64,000 bases of DNA, from the NCBI GenBank assembly GCA_014584315.1, contig JACTNA010000031.1, positions 62,001-126,000 on the forward strand, given 5' to 3'. Positions 20,159 to 29,048 of the stretch are shown piece after piece (positions within the stretch are counted from its first letter, which is position 1; every line of letters begins with the position of its first letter). The stretch comes from Planctomycetota bacterium (GTDB lineage Bacteria; Planctomycetota; Phycisphaerae; Phycisphaerales; UBA1924). A model generated the notes under the pieces. The model was given only the letters and a program-made list of their open reading frames with translations, was not told the DNA's origin and did no database searches. The translations under genes were made by a program, and so were the position numbers.

Positions 20159-20620
20159 TTACACCTCAACCGTCTCGAAGCGCACCCGATCCTCGACGAG
20201 GCGCGCGAAGTACCCTTCGATCCGCTCGACGCCCGTGACCCGGTGTACGAATGCGGCTGCTCGAACGAGGTCCGCCCGCTGCACGAGCTCGAGGCGAGGC
20301 TCCCCGAGCGACAGGCGGGTGCCGTAGAACGCGCACCCCTGGTGCGCGATCAGCACGATCCGCTTCAGACCGTGCACCTCGACGAGGAACCGCAGTTCGT
20401 CCACGACGCCCTGCTCTTCCAGGTGCGCCTGCGGGTGACCGGCGAGGCACGCCGGCCCGCCGGGCAGCGCGACGCGGTCGTAGCGGGGCAGGCCCAGCCC
20501 GTTCTGGAGGAAGTCGTCGAAGTGCTCGCCGACGCGGCCGTCCGAGCAGTAGACGGCCGCGGCCCGGATGCGGGCGGCCTCGTAGGCGATGCGCGATTCG
20601 TACCCCCCCGGCTTGCTCAT
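20159..20620 (-). CDS. Beta-carbonic-anhydrase-like protein
   Basis: This 153-residue protein has the full ligand pattern of beta carbonic anhydrases. Cys25-x-Asp27-x-Arg29 lies in VYCSDGRVG, and His93-x2-Cys96 lies in IAHQGCAFYG. The predicted zinc ligands are C25, H93 and C96, with the D27-R29 dyad. It is shorter than the 190-220 residues usual for the family and lacks the usual N-terminal helices, so it may bind zinc without hydrating CO2. The ATG overlaps the upstream TGA as ATGA. It lies between a Lys/Arg-rich small protein and an exported HAF-like protein. Confidence 0.75.
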   Translation of the reverse strand: MSKPGGYESRIAYEAARIRAAAVYCSDGRVGEHFDDFLQNGLGLPRYDRVALPGGPACLAGHPQAHLEEQGVVDELRFLVEVHGLKRIVLIAHQGCAFYGTRLSLGEPRLELVQRADLVRAAAFVHRVTGVERIEGYFARLVEDRVRFETVEV

Positions 20621-20877
20621 TTCGAGTCCCGTTTCGCCTGCTGCACGCGGGTTCGCGCGGCGACGTGGCTCATCGCCCGCTTGACGTTCGTGTCCTCGAG
20701 CCGACGCTCCTTGCGGACGGCGAGCGAGTCGGGCGACGCCTCCGTGCGCGAGACCGGCCCCTTGGGCTTCGGCCCCGGACCGGGTGCGCGAGCGGCGCCG
20801 GGCTTCTTGACGCCGGCCTGCTTCTTCGACGAACGCTTCGCGCCGCCCTGCGCGCCCGTGCCCTTCCTCTTGGCCAT
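20617..20877 (-). CDS. Small Lys/Arg-rich protein
   Basis: This is an 86-residue strongly basic protein. The first half is Lys/Gly/Ala/Pro-rich (KKQAGVKKPGAA), with a more ordered second half SLAVRKERRLEDTNVKRAMS. GGAGGAGAGG precedes the ATG, and the stop overlaps the next start (ATGA). It could be a nucleic-acid-binding or ribosome-associated protein, but no family is recognised. The strong SD and coupling make it a credible gene. A TAGACT hexamer lies about 40 nt upstream in the gap after the porin-like gene. Confidence 0.65.
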   Translation of the reverse strand: MAKRKGTGAQGGAKRSSKKQAGVKKPGAARAPGPGPKPKGPVSRTEASPDSLAVRKERRLEDTNVKRAMSHVAARTRVQQAKRDSK

Positions 20878-20947
20878 GTGCCTCTCCTCCCGGCGTGCTG
20901 ATCGCCGGCGCCGCAAGTCTATCGCTCCGGAACAGGCGTGGCGCGAG

Positions 20948-21715
20948 TCAGAACCGCAACTGGAGCCTGGCGAAGAGGGTGTCCGCGCCGAGGCCCGACC
21001 CCACGGAGTCGTCCGCGCCCGCCCGCAGGAACTCATACCCGAACCGAAGCCCGGCGTTGTGCGAGAGGTCCACTCCCGCCTCCGCGCCGATCGCCAGGAA
21101 CCGGCGTTCGTCCTCGTCCGGGCGGCGACCGACGCCGGTGCCGCGCAGGTGCAGCCACTCGCCGAGGTCCCATTGCATCACGGTGTAGGCGTCCGAGAGC
21201 GGCGTGAGTTCCTCGGCGTCGTTGCCGAAGCCCTCGGTCATGCGCCGGTCGAGCCTCGCCGCTGCTCCGCGCACGGGCAGGTCCGGGCCGACGGTCGGCC
21301 CGGCGAGCGGAGCGCCGAGACGCACTTCGGCGGCGCGAACCTCGAGGCGATCCGACGACAGCGGCTCGATCACGAGGATGTCCGCGTTGTGCGCTTCCTG
21401 GGCACTGACCACGGGCAGGAGCCGGAGGGAGAGAGGCGAGGGGAGGGGTGCTGCTTCGCCGCCGAGCATCTCGGCCGACCACGGCGTGTCGGTGCCCAGC
21501 GACTCGAAGGGATCGTACGAATCGGCCTCGGTCGTGAACGCCGCCGGCGTCCGCTCCACGGCCAGGTCGAGCGAGCCGAGGTCGTCGGAGCACAGCCAAG
21601 CCAGGACGGCCGGGTCGTCCGGGCGTTCGACGGCGATGTCCTGTGCTGCTGCTGCGCTCGCGCGGACGAGCGTGAGCGCCGCGGCCAGCGTTGCGATCTC
21701 GCGGCAGCCTGCCAT
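20948..21715 (-). CDS. Exported protein, probable outer-membrane beta-barrel
   Basis: This 255-residue protein starts MAGCREIATLAAALTLVRAS with signal cleavage near SAAAAQ. The second half alternates polar and hydrophobic residues in strand-like blocks. It ends FARLQLRF, with a terminal Phe as in outer-membrane proteins recognised by BamA. No specific family is recognised. The chosen ATG gives a normal signal peptide, whereas an in-frame upstream start would bury it. It lies about 70 nt upstream of the Lys-rich gene on the same strand, which appears to have its own promoter. Confidence 0.6.
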   Translation of the reverse strand: MAGCREIATLAAALTLVRASAAAAQDIAVERPDDPAVLAWLCSDDLGSLDLAVERTPAAFTTEADSYDPFESLGTDTPWSAEMLGGEAAPLPSPLSLRLLPVVSAQEAHNADILVIEPLSSDRLEVRAAEVRLGAPLAGPTVGPDLPVRGAAARLDRRMTEGFGNDAEELTPLSDAYTVMQWDLGEWLHLRGTGVGRRPDEDERRFLAIGAEAGVDLSHNAGLRFGYEFLRAGADDSVGSGLGADTLFARLQLRF

Positions 21716-21862
21716 CGCACGGTCCTCTACCGATGCCCCGGGGGACGGTTGCCCCGAACGCCCGACGGAGCATAGAGCCGATGCGGGCAGGCGTGCCACG
21801 GACCGCGGCTCGGTCCGCGTGGATGCGATCCGTGCGCCGCCGTCGGCACAGCAGAGCGTGGC

Positions 21863-22543
21863 TCACTCGTCGAGGGAAGCCAGCCCGGCCCGGATGGCAA
21901 TGCGAGCAAGTTCGACGCGGTTCGACGCGCCGAGTTTGTTACCGAGCGAGACGCGGTGCCACTCGACCGTCTTGACGCTTCGGTGGAGTTTCTTGGCGAT
22001 GTCGGCGGTGGACAGGCCCTGGCCGATGAGGGCGAGGACCTCGCGTTCGCGCGGGGTGAGCGTGCCGATCGGCCCTTCGTCCCCGTGCCTGGCCTCGATC
22101 CGCTCGACGCCCGGTTCCGGCGCGGTCGTCGCGGAGATCGGATGGCAGACGATCAGGACACGGGCGGGTTCCCCCCGATCTGTCGGGACGGGGCGGACGT
22201 GGGCGCGGCGCATGCGGCCGCCAAACATGCCGTCCACGACCAACGGCTTGCCGCTCTCGACCGCGCGGCGGGCGAACTGGACCCTCTCATCGGCGACCTC
22301 CGTCGGCATGACGGTGCGGAGGTGCTGACCTCGCGCGGCATCAGGAGTCACGCCGAGGACTCGCGCCGCTTCGCCGTTCACGAAGTCGATCCTGCCGTCC
22401 GTGTCGTGAACCAGAACGCAAACGCCCGTATCGTCCGCGAGCGCCTGCCAGCAGACGGACGCGGGATGCATGGGTTGCAGGAAGTATTCCTCCCGCGGTC
22501 CGGTCGCCGGGGGTGACCCGGTCGGGGTCGATGTGGTAACCAT
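21863..22543 (-). CDS. PAS-LuxR transcriptional regulator
   Basis: This is a 226-residue regulator. A PAS-like sensory domain occupies about residues 30-130 (GRIDFVNGEAARVLG). The C-terminal LuxR/GerE helix-turn-helix has GTLTPREREVLALIGQGLS and VKTVEWHRVSLGNKLGASNR, diagnostic of the NarL/LuxR class. The frame is open further upstream to a GTG at 22636. However, a promoter TTGACC-19-TAATCT has its -10 at 22642-22637, directly abutting that GTG, so the mRNA begins after it and the ATG at 22543 is preferred. AGAGGA lies 11 nt upstream, a weak SD. No phosphoacceptor receiver is present. Confidence 0.85.
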   Translation of the reverse strand: MVTTSTPTGSPPATGPREEYFLQPMHPASVCWQALADDTGVCVLVHDTDGRIDFVNGEAARVLGVTPDAARGQHLRTVMPTEVADERVQFARRAVESGKPLVVDGMFGGRMRRAHVRPVPTDRGEPARVLIVCHPISATTAPEPGVERIEARHGDEGPIGTLTPREREVLALIGQGLSTADIAKKLHRSVKTVEWHRVSLGNKLGASNRVELARIAIRAGLASLDE

Positions 22544-22636
22544 GGGGTGCCGTATCCTCTGCGAGATGAAGACCGCCTCACGTACGCCCGACGGTCCGTC
22601 GCCGGGGCCCACCGCACGAGAGCCGGTCTCAACCAC

Positions 22637-22667
22637 AGATTAATCGTTTCACCGGGGGGTCGGTCAA
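22637..22667 (-). promoter_or_regulatory. Promoter of the PAS-LuxR gene
   Basis: On the minus strand TTGACC (22667-22662), 19 nt, TAATCT (22642-22637). ATTAAT with 17-nt spacing overlaps it. The position excludes the longer GTG start. Confidence 0.6.
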
Positions 22668-22746
22668 GGACGACCGACTCCGAAACTCCGCGAACAACCC
22701 AAAGATTCCCCGAAAAACCGCACGCACAAGCCGGGAAGCGGCTTTC

Positions 22747-25700
22747 TTACCCAACAGAATTACCCCACCCGCCTCCGCCGGGGGTCTCGATCACGAGTCT
22801 GTCTCCCCGCACCGCACAAACCCCGCAAGGTGCTGTTAGCGTTCCCTCACTTCCGTCCGCTCGCACGAGTCGTTCTCGGCCCGGCAGGCCGTCGTTCGCG
22901 CCATGTGCGCCGGGCGCGCCGTGTGCGCGTCGCTGCGCGTTGATCGAGATGGCTGCGGGGGCGAGGAACTCGATCTCGCGGACGAGGCCGTCGCCGCCGC
23001 GCCATCGTCCGTCGCCGCCCGAGCCGCGGCGCACGGCGAAGCGCACGATGCGCACCGGGTAGCGCCGTTCGATGACTTCCGCGTCGGTGATGCGGGTGTT
23101 GGTCATGTGTACCTGCACGCCGGAGGCTCCGTGGAAGCTCGGCCCCGCGCCCGCGCCGCCGCCGATGGTCTCGTAACACCCGCCACGCTCGTCGCCGAAC
23201 GCGACGTTGTTCATGGTCGCCTGCCCGCCTGCGCACAGGCCGAGGGCGCGCACCAGCAGGTCGGCGATGCGCTGGCTGGTCTCGACGTTCCCGGCCGCCA
23301 CGGCCGGGCAGAGCGTCGGGTCCGCAACGAACGGAGGGCGCAGCACGCCCTCGGGCACGCGGACGTCCACGGCTCGGAGCAGGCCCTCGTTGAGGGGCAT
23401 CGGCTCGTCGATCATCACCCGCAGCACGTATACGACGACGCTCCGGACGATCGCCTCGGTCGCGTTGAGGTTGCCCGGATGAACGCCCGCTGTGCCCCCG
23501 AAGTCGATGGTCGCACGATCGCCGCGCGTCTCGATCCGCACGCGCAGCGGGCTGCCGTCGTCGAACGCATCGTCGAGGCTCACCACGCCCGGCGCGCGAT
23601 CGCGGAGCGCACCGCGGACGCGTGCCTCGGCGCGAGCCTTCAGCGCGACCATGAACCCGCGGGCGGCCTCCGCGCCGAACGCCCGGGCGAGCGCGCGCAG
23701 CCCCTCCGCGCCGTACGCCACGGCCTCGACCTGCGCGAGCAGGTCCGCGGCGTTCGTCGCCGGGTCGCGGCTCGGGTGCGGCCCGCGCTCGAAGATCGCC
23801 CGCGCCGCCGACGGGTCGATCGCCCCGAGCCGGCCGAGCGTCATCGGCGGGATCACGACGCCCTCCTCCGCCAGGTTCCGCGAGTCCGCGGGCATCGAGC
23901 CGGGGGCGATGCCGCCGATCTCCGCGTGGTGCGCGCGGCACGCGGCGTATCCCAGCGGCAAGCCCTCATCGTCGCGCACGGCGAGCATCACCGTTACGTC
24001 CGGCAGGTGCGCCCCGCCGAAGCCGGGATGGTTCGAGACCGCGACCCGCCCGCCGAAGTCGGCGCCGAGCGCATCGCGCACCGCTCGCACGCACGCGCCG
24101 AGCGCGCCCAGGTGGACCGGCACGTGCGGCGCGCTGGCGACGAGTTCGCCCTCGGCGTCCACGATCGCGCACGAGAAGTCCAGCCGCTCCTTCACGTTCA
24201 CGGAGAGCGCGCTGCGCCGCAGACGCTCGCCCATTTCCTCCGCGAGCGATGAGAGCCGGTTGATGAACAGTTCCGCGCGCACCGCGTCGGCCTGCTCGGC
24301 GGTGCGCATCGCCCCGCCCCCCGTCATCACCAGCGCGCCGCAGTCCGACACGCGGAGCGACCATCCGGGCTCGACGAACGTCGTGCAGTGCGGCTCGGTG
24401 ACGAGCGCCGGCCCCTCGAGCGTCGCTCCGGGCCCGAGGGCGTCGCGCTCGACGGCCGCGCACTCCCACCACAACCCTCCGGCCCAGACACGCCCGCTCC
24501 GCATCGTCCACGCTCCGCCGGCGCGCTCGCGTGCGGCGAGACGCCGAGGCTCCGCGGGCGGACCGGCCGCCGCGGCCCGAGCAGAGACGACTTCGACAGC
24601 GCGCTCCGCGTGCGCCGCGCCGAAGAGCGCACGGTGCCGCGCCACGAACCGCTCGCGCGCTCCCGGCCCCGCGCCGACCTCGACGGCCTCGTCCTGACCC
24701 TCGAACCGCAGGTCCAGCCACACGCCCAGCGTTGAGATCGCGTCGGTGTCCACGCCCTCATCGGCCACCGCGTCCCGCGCCTCGCGCTCGACCTCCGCCT
24801 CCACGGCCCGCAGCCAGGCGTCGTCGCCGGTGAGCGGGCGGAGCACGGTTCGTTCGGCGAACCGCTCGATGCGCGCCGCGCCCAGCCCGGCCGCGCTGAG
24901 CAGCCCCGCGTCCGGCGGCACGACCACGGTCCGAACGCCGAGCCGTCGCGCGATCCCGCAGGCGTGCTGGGGGCCCGCGCCGCCGAACGCGACCAGCGCA
25001 TACTCCGTCGGGTCGTAGCCCTCGCGCGCCGAGACTCGTCGCACGGCGTCGGCCATGCGTTCGTCCGCGATCTCGACGAATCCTTCGAGGAGCGCCTCGC
25101 GCGACATCGCGCTCGTTGTTGCCGCGAGCGCCTCGTCGGCGCGCCGTGCCGCCGCCTCGCCGTCCACCGGCACACCGAACCTCGACGCGTCGAGCCTGCC
25201 GAGCAGCAGGTTCGCGTCGGTCAGCGTGAGCGGCCCGCCCGCGCCGTAGCACGCCGGGCCGGGGCGTGCGCCCGCGCTGTGCGGGCCGACGCGCAGTTCG
25301 CCCCGCTCCGCGACGCACACGGACCCGCCCCCCGCCGCGACGGTCTCGACCGCGACGCACGGCGCGACGACGCGTGCCGCGCCGATGCGCGTCTCGAATC
25401 GGCGTGCGGGCGTGCCGTCGATGCGTGAAACGTCGGCGCTCGTCCCGCCCATGTCCAGCGCGATCGCCCGCTCGAACCCGGCCCGTCGGGCCGCCTCGGC
25501 CGCCCCCACGACCCCTCCGGCCGGCCCGCTGAGCAGCATGTCCGTAGGGCGAACTCGCTCTCGCCGCACCAGCCCGCCCGCGCTCGTCATGACGAGCATG
25601 CGTGACCGGCCGAGCGACTCGCGCACGCGGTCCAGATAGCCCTCGACGACGCCCGCGAGGTACGCATCGACGACGGCGGTCTCCGCGCGCCAGAGCAGTT

Positions 25701-26502
25701 TGATCCGTGACGACAGGTCGCTGGACGCCACGACGCGTTCGATGCCGCCGCGCTGCGCCGCCTCGGCCACGGCACGCTCGTGCGCCGGGTTGGCCCACGA
25801 GTGCAGGAGTGCGACCGCCGCGCTGCGTACGCCCAGCCCCGCCAGCCGCCCGGCGTGGCGTTCGACCGCCCGCAGGTCCGGCTCGCGCAGCACGCCGCCC
25901 CGGGCGTCGAGGCGTTCGTCCACTTCGACCACCGCTTCGCACAGCGGCGCGGGCCTCTCGATGCGCAGCGCGAAGAGGTCGGGCCGGCTCTGGTCGCCGA
26001 TGACGAGCAGGTCGCCGAAGCCGCGGGTTACGAAGAGGGCGACTCGCCCCCCGCGCCGTTCGAGCAGCGCGTTGGTGGCGCGCGTGGTGCCGAGACGCAT
26101 CTCCATGGGGGGGAGCGGCGCGCCCGCGGGCGTGCCGGTGGCCATGCGGGCCGCCAGCGTCGGCGCCTCCTCGTCCGCGGCGAGTTCGAACGGTGCGCCG
26201 TCGGCGGCCCAGACGGGCCATTCACCCATCACCGCGAGCGTGCGCGTCCCGGCATCGAACGACGCCACGATCGCGGCCGTTCCGTCGCCGCCGACCGGGC
26301 GTAGCGACATGCCTCTGGCGAACGCGCCGCCGTGCTCGGTCCATGCGCACTCGACACGTGCGGACGAAGGCCCGAGCCGTTCGAGCACGCGTCCCCGCAC
26401 GGCGCCGACGCTCAGCGCCTTGGCCCGCCGCACGCCGCCGTCCGGTCCGACGGCGAGGCAGTCGGTGAAGGTTCCGCCGGTGTCGATCCAGACTCGCCAC
26501 AC
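22747..26502 (-). CDS. Fused hydantoinase A/B, 5-oxoprolinase family
   Basis: This 1251-residue protein fuses a HyuA-type ATPase half ([11 protein letters not shown] at the N-terminus, [12 protein letters not shown] in the middle) to a HyuB half. The B half has [26 protein letters not shown] and [15 protein letters not shown] motifs. Such fusions are typical of ATP-dependent 5-oxoprolinases, which open 5-oxo-L-proline to glutamate, although hydantoinase activity cannot be excluded. A start at 26532 is possible, but TACGCT (26514-26509) lies 6 nt before a GTG at 26502-26500 that begins exactly at the conserved [10 protein letters not shown], with no SD. GTG with leaderless translation is therefore preferred. 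Confidence 0.9.
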   Translation of the reverse strand: MWRVWIDTGGTFTDCLAVGPDGGVRRAKALSVGAVRGRVLERLGPSSARVECAWTEHGGAFARGMSLRPVGGDGTAAIVASFDAGTRTLAVMGEWPVWAADGAPFELAADEEAPTLAARMATGTPAGAPLPPMEMRLGTTRATNALLERRGGRVALFVTRGFGDLLVIGDQSRPDLFALRIERPAPLCEAVVEVDERLDARGGVLREPDLRAVERHAGRLAGLGVRSAAVALLHSWANPAHERAVAEAAQRGGIERVVASSDLSSRIKLLWRAETAVVDAYLAGVVEGYLDRVRESLGRSRMLVMTSAGGLVRRERVRPTDMLLSGPAGGVVGAAEAARRAGFERAIALDMGGTSADVSRIDGTPARRFETRIGAARVVAPCVAVETVAAGGGSVCVAERGELRVGPHSAGARPGPACYGAGGPLTLTDANLLLGRLDASRFGVPVDGEAAARRADEALAATTSAMSREALLEGFVEIADERMADAVRRVSAREGYDPTEYALVAFGGAGPQHACGIARRLGVRTVVVPPDAGLLSAAGLGAARIERFAERTVLRPLTGDDAWLRAVEAEVEREARDAVADEGVDTDAISTLGVWLDLRFEGQDEAVEVGAGPGARERFVARHRALFGAAHAERAVEVVSARAAAAGPPAEPRRLAARERAGGAWTMRSGRVWAGGLWWECAAVERDALGPGATLEGPALVTEPHCTTFVEPGWSLRVSDCGALVMTGGGAMRTAEQADAVRAELFINRLSSLAEEMGERLRRSALSVNVKERLDFSCAIVDAEGELVASAPHVPVHLGALGACVRAVRDALGADFGGRVAVSNHPGFGGAHLPDVTVMLAVRDDEGLPLGYAACRAHHAEIGGIAPGSMPADSRNLAEEGVVIPPMTLGRLGAIDPSAARAIFERGPHPSRDPATNAADLLAQVEAVAYGAEGLRALARAFGAEAARGFMVALKARAEARVRGALRDRAPGVVSLDDAFDDGSPLRVRIETRGDRATIDFGGTAGVHPGNLNATEAIVRSVVVYVLRVMIDEPMPLNEGLLRAVDVRVPEGVLRPPFVADPTLCPAVAAGNVETSQRIADLLVRALGLCAGGQATMNNVAFGDERGGCYETIGGGAGAGPSFHGASGVQVHMTNTRITDAEVIERRYPVRIVRFAVRRGSGGDGRWRGGDGLVREIEFLAPAAISINAQRRAHGAPGAHGANDGLPGRERLVRADGSEGTLTAPCGVCAVRGDRLVIETPGGGGWGNSVG

Positions 26503-26508
26503 GCGGCA

Positions 26509-26514
26509 AGCGTA
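26509..26514 (-). promoter_or_regulatory. -10 box of the 5-oxoprolinase gene (leaderless)
   Basis: TACGCT on the minus strand, 6 nt before the GTG at 26502. No SD and no recognisable -35. Confidence 0.55.
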
Positions 26515-26607
26515 CTGCGCCGCGCACGGCATGGCGTGACGGTGCGCTGAACCCGATGGAACCGAACAGCCGATAGAGCCGGTCGGCCCGTACCATTACG
26601 CCGCACG

Positions 26608-27438
26608 ATGCCCGACGAACCCTTCCAACGCCCGCCCGCACGACCGCCGAACGGCTCCGTTCACCGCTGGGGCAAGGGCACGCGTTCGCCGATCGAGGGG
26701 CGGATGCTCGCCGGCCCGCGATCGCGGACCGAGGAGTTCTTCCGCGTCCTTCGCATCACAGCGGAGTTCATCCGCGGGTTCCGCGCCCTGCACTTCGTCG
26801 GGCCGTGCGTCACTGTCTTCGGGTCGGCCCGTTTCAGGGAAGACCACCGCTACTACGTCATGGCGCGCGACGTGGGCCGCCGGCTCGCCGAGGCGGGGTT
26901 CGCGGTGATGACCGGGGGCGGTCCGGGCATCATGGAGGCCGCGAACCGCGGCGCGAAGGACGCGGGCGGCCTGAGCATCGGGTGCAACATCCAGTTGCCG
27001 AAGGAGCAGGAGCCGAACCCCTACCTCGACAAGTTCATCGAGTTCAACTACTTCTTCGTGCGCAAGGTGATGCTGGTGAAGTACTCGTCGGCGTTCATCG
27101 TGCTGCCGGGCGGCTACGGGACGCTCGACGAGGTCTTCGAGACGGGCACGCTCATCCAGACCGGGAAGATCGAGCATTTTCCGGTCGTCATCATGGGGCG
27201 CGATTACTGGAGGCCGCTGGGCGAGTTCCTGCGGCACACGCTCGTGCCCGAGGGCACGATCGACCCCGTCGACCTCGAACTGTTCTCGGCGACCGACGAC
27301 CCGTCCGAGGCGGTCGAGCGCGTCATGGCCGGCATCCGTCCCGCGGACCACCCGCCCAGGCCGAGTCCGATCCTGGGCGAGTCTCGACCGGAGCCATCCG
27401 GCGCGCGGACCGCCGAAGGTGGGGGGTCGCACGGTTGA
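26608..27438 (+). CDS. LOG-family protein (TIGR00730-type phosphoribohydrolase)
   Basis: This 276-residue protein has the Rossmann-like LOG fold. Conserved motifs are TVFGSARF, MTGGGPGIMEAANRGAKDAGG and the diagnostic PGGYGTLDEVFE. Family members hydrolyse nucleoside 5'-monophosphates (cytokinin-type activity in plants; nucleotide turnover is suggested in bacteria). The N-terminal 40 residues are extended relative to short LOG proteins, as in the larger TIGR00730 group. The C-terminal 30 residues are Pro/Ser-rich. The start has no SD. TACCAT lies 11 nt upstream, a looser fit to the leaderless pattern. It is convergent with the next FG-GAP gene (7 nt apart). Confidence 0.9.
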   Translation: MPDEPFQRPPARPPNGSVHRWGKGTRSPIEGRMLAGPRSRTEEFFRVLRITAEFIRGFRALHFVGPCVTVFGSARFREDHRYYVMARDVGRRLAEAGFAVMTGGGPGIMEAANRGAKDAGGLSIGCNIQLPKEQEPNPYLDKFIEFNYFFVRKVMLVKYSSAFIVLPGGYGTLDEVFETGTLIQTGKIEHFPVVIMGRDYWRPLGEFLRHTLVPEGTIDPVDLELFSATDDPSEAVERVMAGIRPADHPPRPSPILGESRPEPSGARTAEGGGSHG

Positions 27439-27445
27439 TTCCGCA

Positions 27446-28822
27446 TCATGCGCACCCTGCCGCCCATGCGCGCAGGAATGCGATGACGTCGAGCGAGTTC
27501 ACCGACCCGTCTCCGTCGAAGTCCGCGACAGGATCGGCGTCGGCGTAGGCGTCCAGGAAAGCGATCACGTCGAGCGGATCGACCGAACCGCTCAGGTCGA
27601 AGTCCGCGGGGCAGTACGAGCATCCGTTCAGGCCGAACGCGTACGCCGCGCCGGGCTGGAACGCGTTGTCGATGCCGTCGCGGTTCGCGCCGACGAGCAC
27701 GGCGTTGCCGTTGAGGGCGATGGAGCGGGAGAAAAAGTCGGGAACGGCGGGCGGAGCGACGTGCAGACCGTCCGCGTGCACCCACCCGTGGGTCTCGCGC
27801 CGGAAGACGCGGGCCGCGTTGTCCCCGCCGTACGCCGGGTCGGACCTCCCCCCGACGAGCACGAGGTTACCGGCGCAGGCGACCGCCCACCCGAAACTCT
27901 GGCCGCCGCTGGTGAGGGTCTGCTCGAACGTCCATCCGGCGTCGGTGAGCCTGTAGACGTCGGCGCGTCCCGGCGCGACACCCGGCGCGCCGACCACGGC
28001 CAGGGCTCCGGAGATCGCCACGGCCGACCCGGCCAGCGACCCGGCGACACCGCTGAACTTCGCCTCCTGGGTCCAGAGGCCATCGGGCGTACGCCGGAAG
28101 ACATACGCCGCTCCGGCGTTGCCCCCCCCGTGCCTCGGCGCGCCGACGATGATCCGATCCGCGGAGACCGCGACCGAAGTGCCGAAGCGGTCGGATCCCG
28201 CGCCGTCCGCGGCCTGAAGCACGGCGACCTCGGTCCATCCCTCGTCGGGGTGCGCGGATTCGAGTTCGAAGACATAGATGCGTCCTGTGGCGGCGGGGTC
28301 GAGGTCCTCGGGCGAACCGACGACAACCCGCGTGCCTTGGACGCCGACGCTCAGGCCGAAGCGAGCGCCCTGCGGCGCGAGCGAGCCGTTCAGGCGCTGC
28401 ATGTGCACCCAGCCGTCGGCCTGCCTCGCGAAGAGGTGGACCTTCCCCGGCGCGACGCTGGGAAACGCGCTCGGCGCGCCGACGGCGAGCAGGGCGCTCG
28501 ACATGGCGACGGACATGCCGAAGTAGTCGCCCTGGGAGGCGTCGGGCGACACCAGCCGCGACGTTTCGACCCAGCCCGCGCCGTCATGGTCGAAGACATA
28601 GACCGCGCCGGTGAAGGGACCTTGCCGCTTCGTGCCGAAGGCCCCGATGGCGGCGGTCGGTCCGCGCAGCGCGACGGCGAAGCCGAACTGGTCGTCGTCC
28701 TCACCGTCGGAGGCGACGATCTTCTGGTGCTCGCAAGCCGTCTGGCCGAATGCGGGGACGACCAGCGACGCCACGGCGATCCAGACGCTCGCGGCCACAA
28801 CTTGTCGGTGTTCGTCTCTCAC
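27446..28822 (-). CDS. Secreted FG-GAP-like propeller protein with dockerin pair (copy 1)
   Basis: This 458-residue exported protein has seven or so FG-GAP-like blades such as DQFGFAVALRGPTAAIGA, DYFGMSVAMSSALLAVGAP and DRFGTSVAVSADRIIVGAP. It ends in two dockerin-like repeats (DLSGSVDPLDVIAFLDAY, DGDGSVNSLDVIAFLRAW) and AAGCA. It is a clear paralogue of the next gene. An ATG at 28858 lies only 1 nt after the -10 of a TTGAAC-17-TAGGTT promoter, so it is not in the mRNA. The GTG at 28822 gives a good signal peptide (VVAASVWIAVASLVVPAFGQ) and 458 residues, matching the 457 of the paralogue. GGAAG precedes by 8 nt. Confidence 0.8.
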   Translation of the reverse strand: MRDEHRQVVAASVWIAVASLVVPAFGQTACEHQKIVASDGEDDDQFGFAVALRGPTAAIGAFGTKRQGPFTGAVYVFDHDGAGWVETSRLVSPDASQGDYFGMSVAMSSALLAVGAPSAFPSVAPGKVHLFARQADGWVHMQRLNGSLAPQGARFGLSVGVQGTRVVVGSPEDLDPAATGRIYVFELESAHPDEGWTEVAVLQAADGAGSDRFGTSVAVSADRIIVGAPRHGGGNAGAAYVFRRTPDGLWTQEAKFSGVAGSLAGSAVAISGALAVVGAPGVAPGRADVYRLTDAGWTFEQTLTSGGQSFGWAVACAGNLVLVGGRSDPAYGGDNAARVFRRETHGWVHADGLHVAPPAVPDFFSRSIALNGNAVLVGANRDGIDNAFQPGAAYAFGLNGCSYCPADFDLSGSVDPLDVIAFLDAYADADPVADFDGDGSVNSLDVIAFLRAWAAGCA

Positions 28823-28859
28823 CTGCCGAACTTCCGCCCCCGACGGCGACCCCACCATG

Positions 28860-28888
28860 AACCTAACCGGAGGGTTCGGCGGGTTCAA
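28860..28888 (-). promoter_or_regulatory. Promoter of FG-GAP/dockerin copy 1
   Basis: Minus strand: TTGAAC (28888-28883), 17 nt, TAGGTT (28865-28860). Predicted start near 28853. Confidence 0.6.
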
Positions 28889-29048
28889 CCAATGCGATGC
28901 GCACCCGGCGGGGCATCGGATGCATCTATCGGCCCGATTCGACCAAGGCTCGATGCTGGGTGCGCCGGAGAACACCGCCGCCCTTCGGCGCGCCCGGTGA
29001 AAGGGCCGACACCGACCCGATGAGACGCCCGCGCGGCACGATCCGGCG

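Noticed and set aside
22544..22636. Longer PAS-LuxR product starting at GTG 22636
   Set aside because: The GTG directly abuts the -10 TAATCT, so it would not be within the mRNA.
26503..26532. ATG start of the oxoprolinase at 26532
   Set aside because: TACGCT lies between it and the conserved N-terminus, and GTG 26502 starts exactly at the conserved [10 protein letters not shown].
26591..26607. Leaderless promoter of the LOG gene (TACCAT)
   Set aside because: The gap to ATG is 11 nt, outside the 6-9 nt seen elsewhere; left uncounted.
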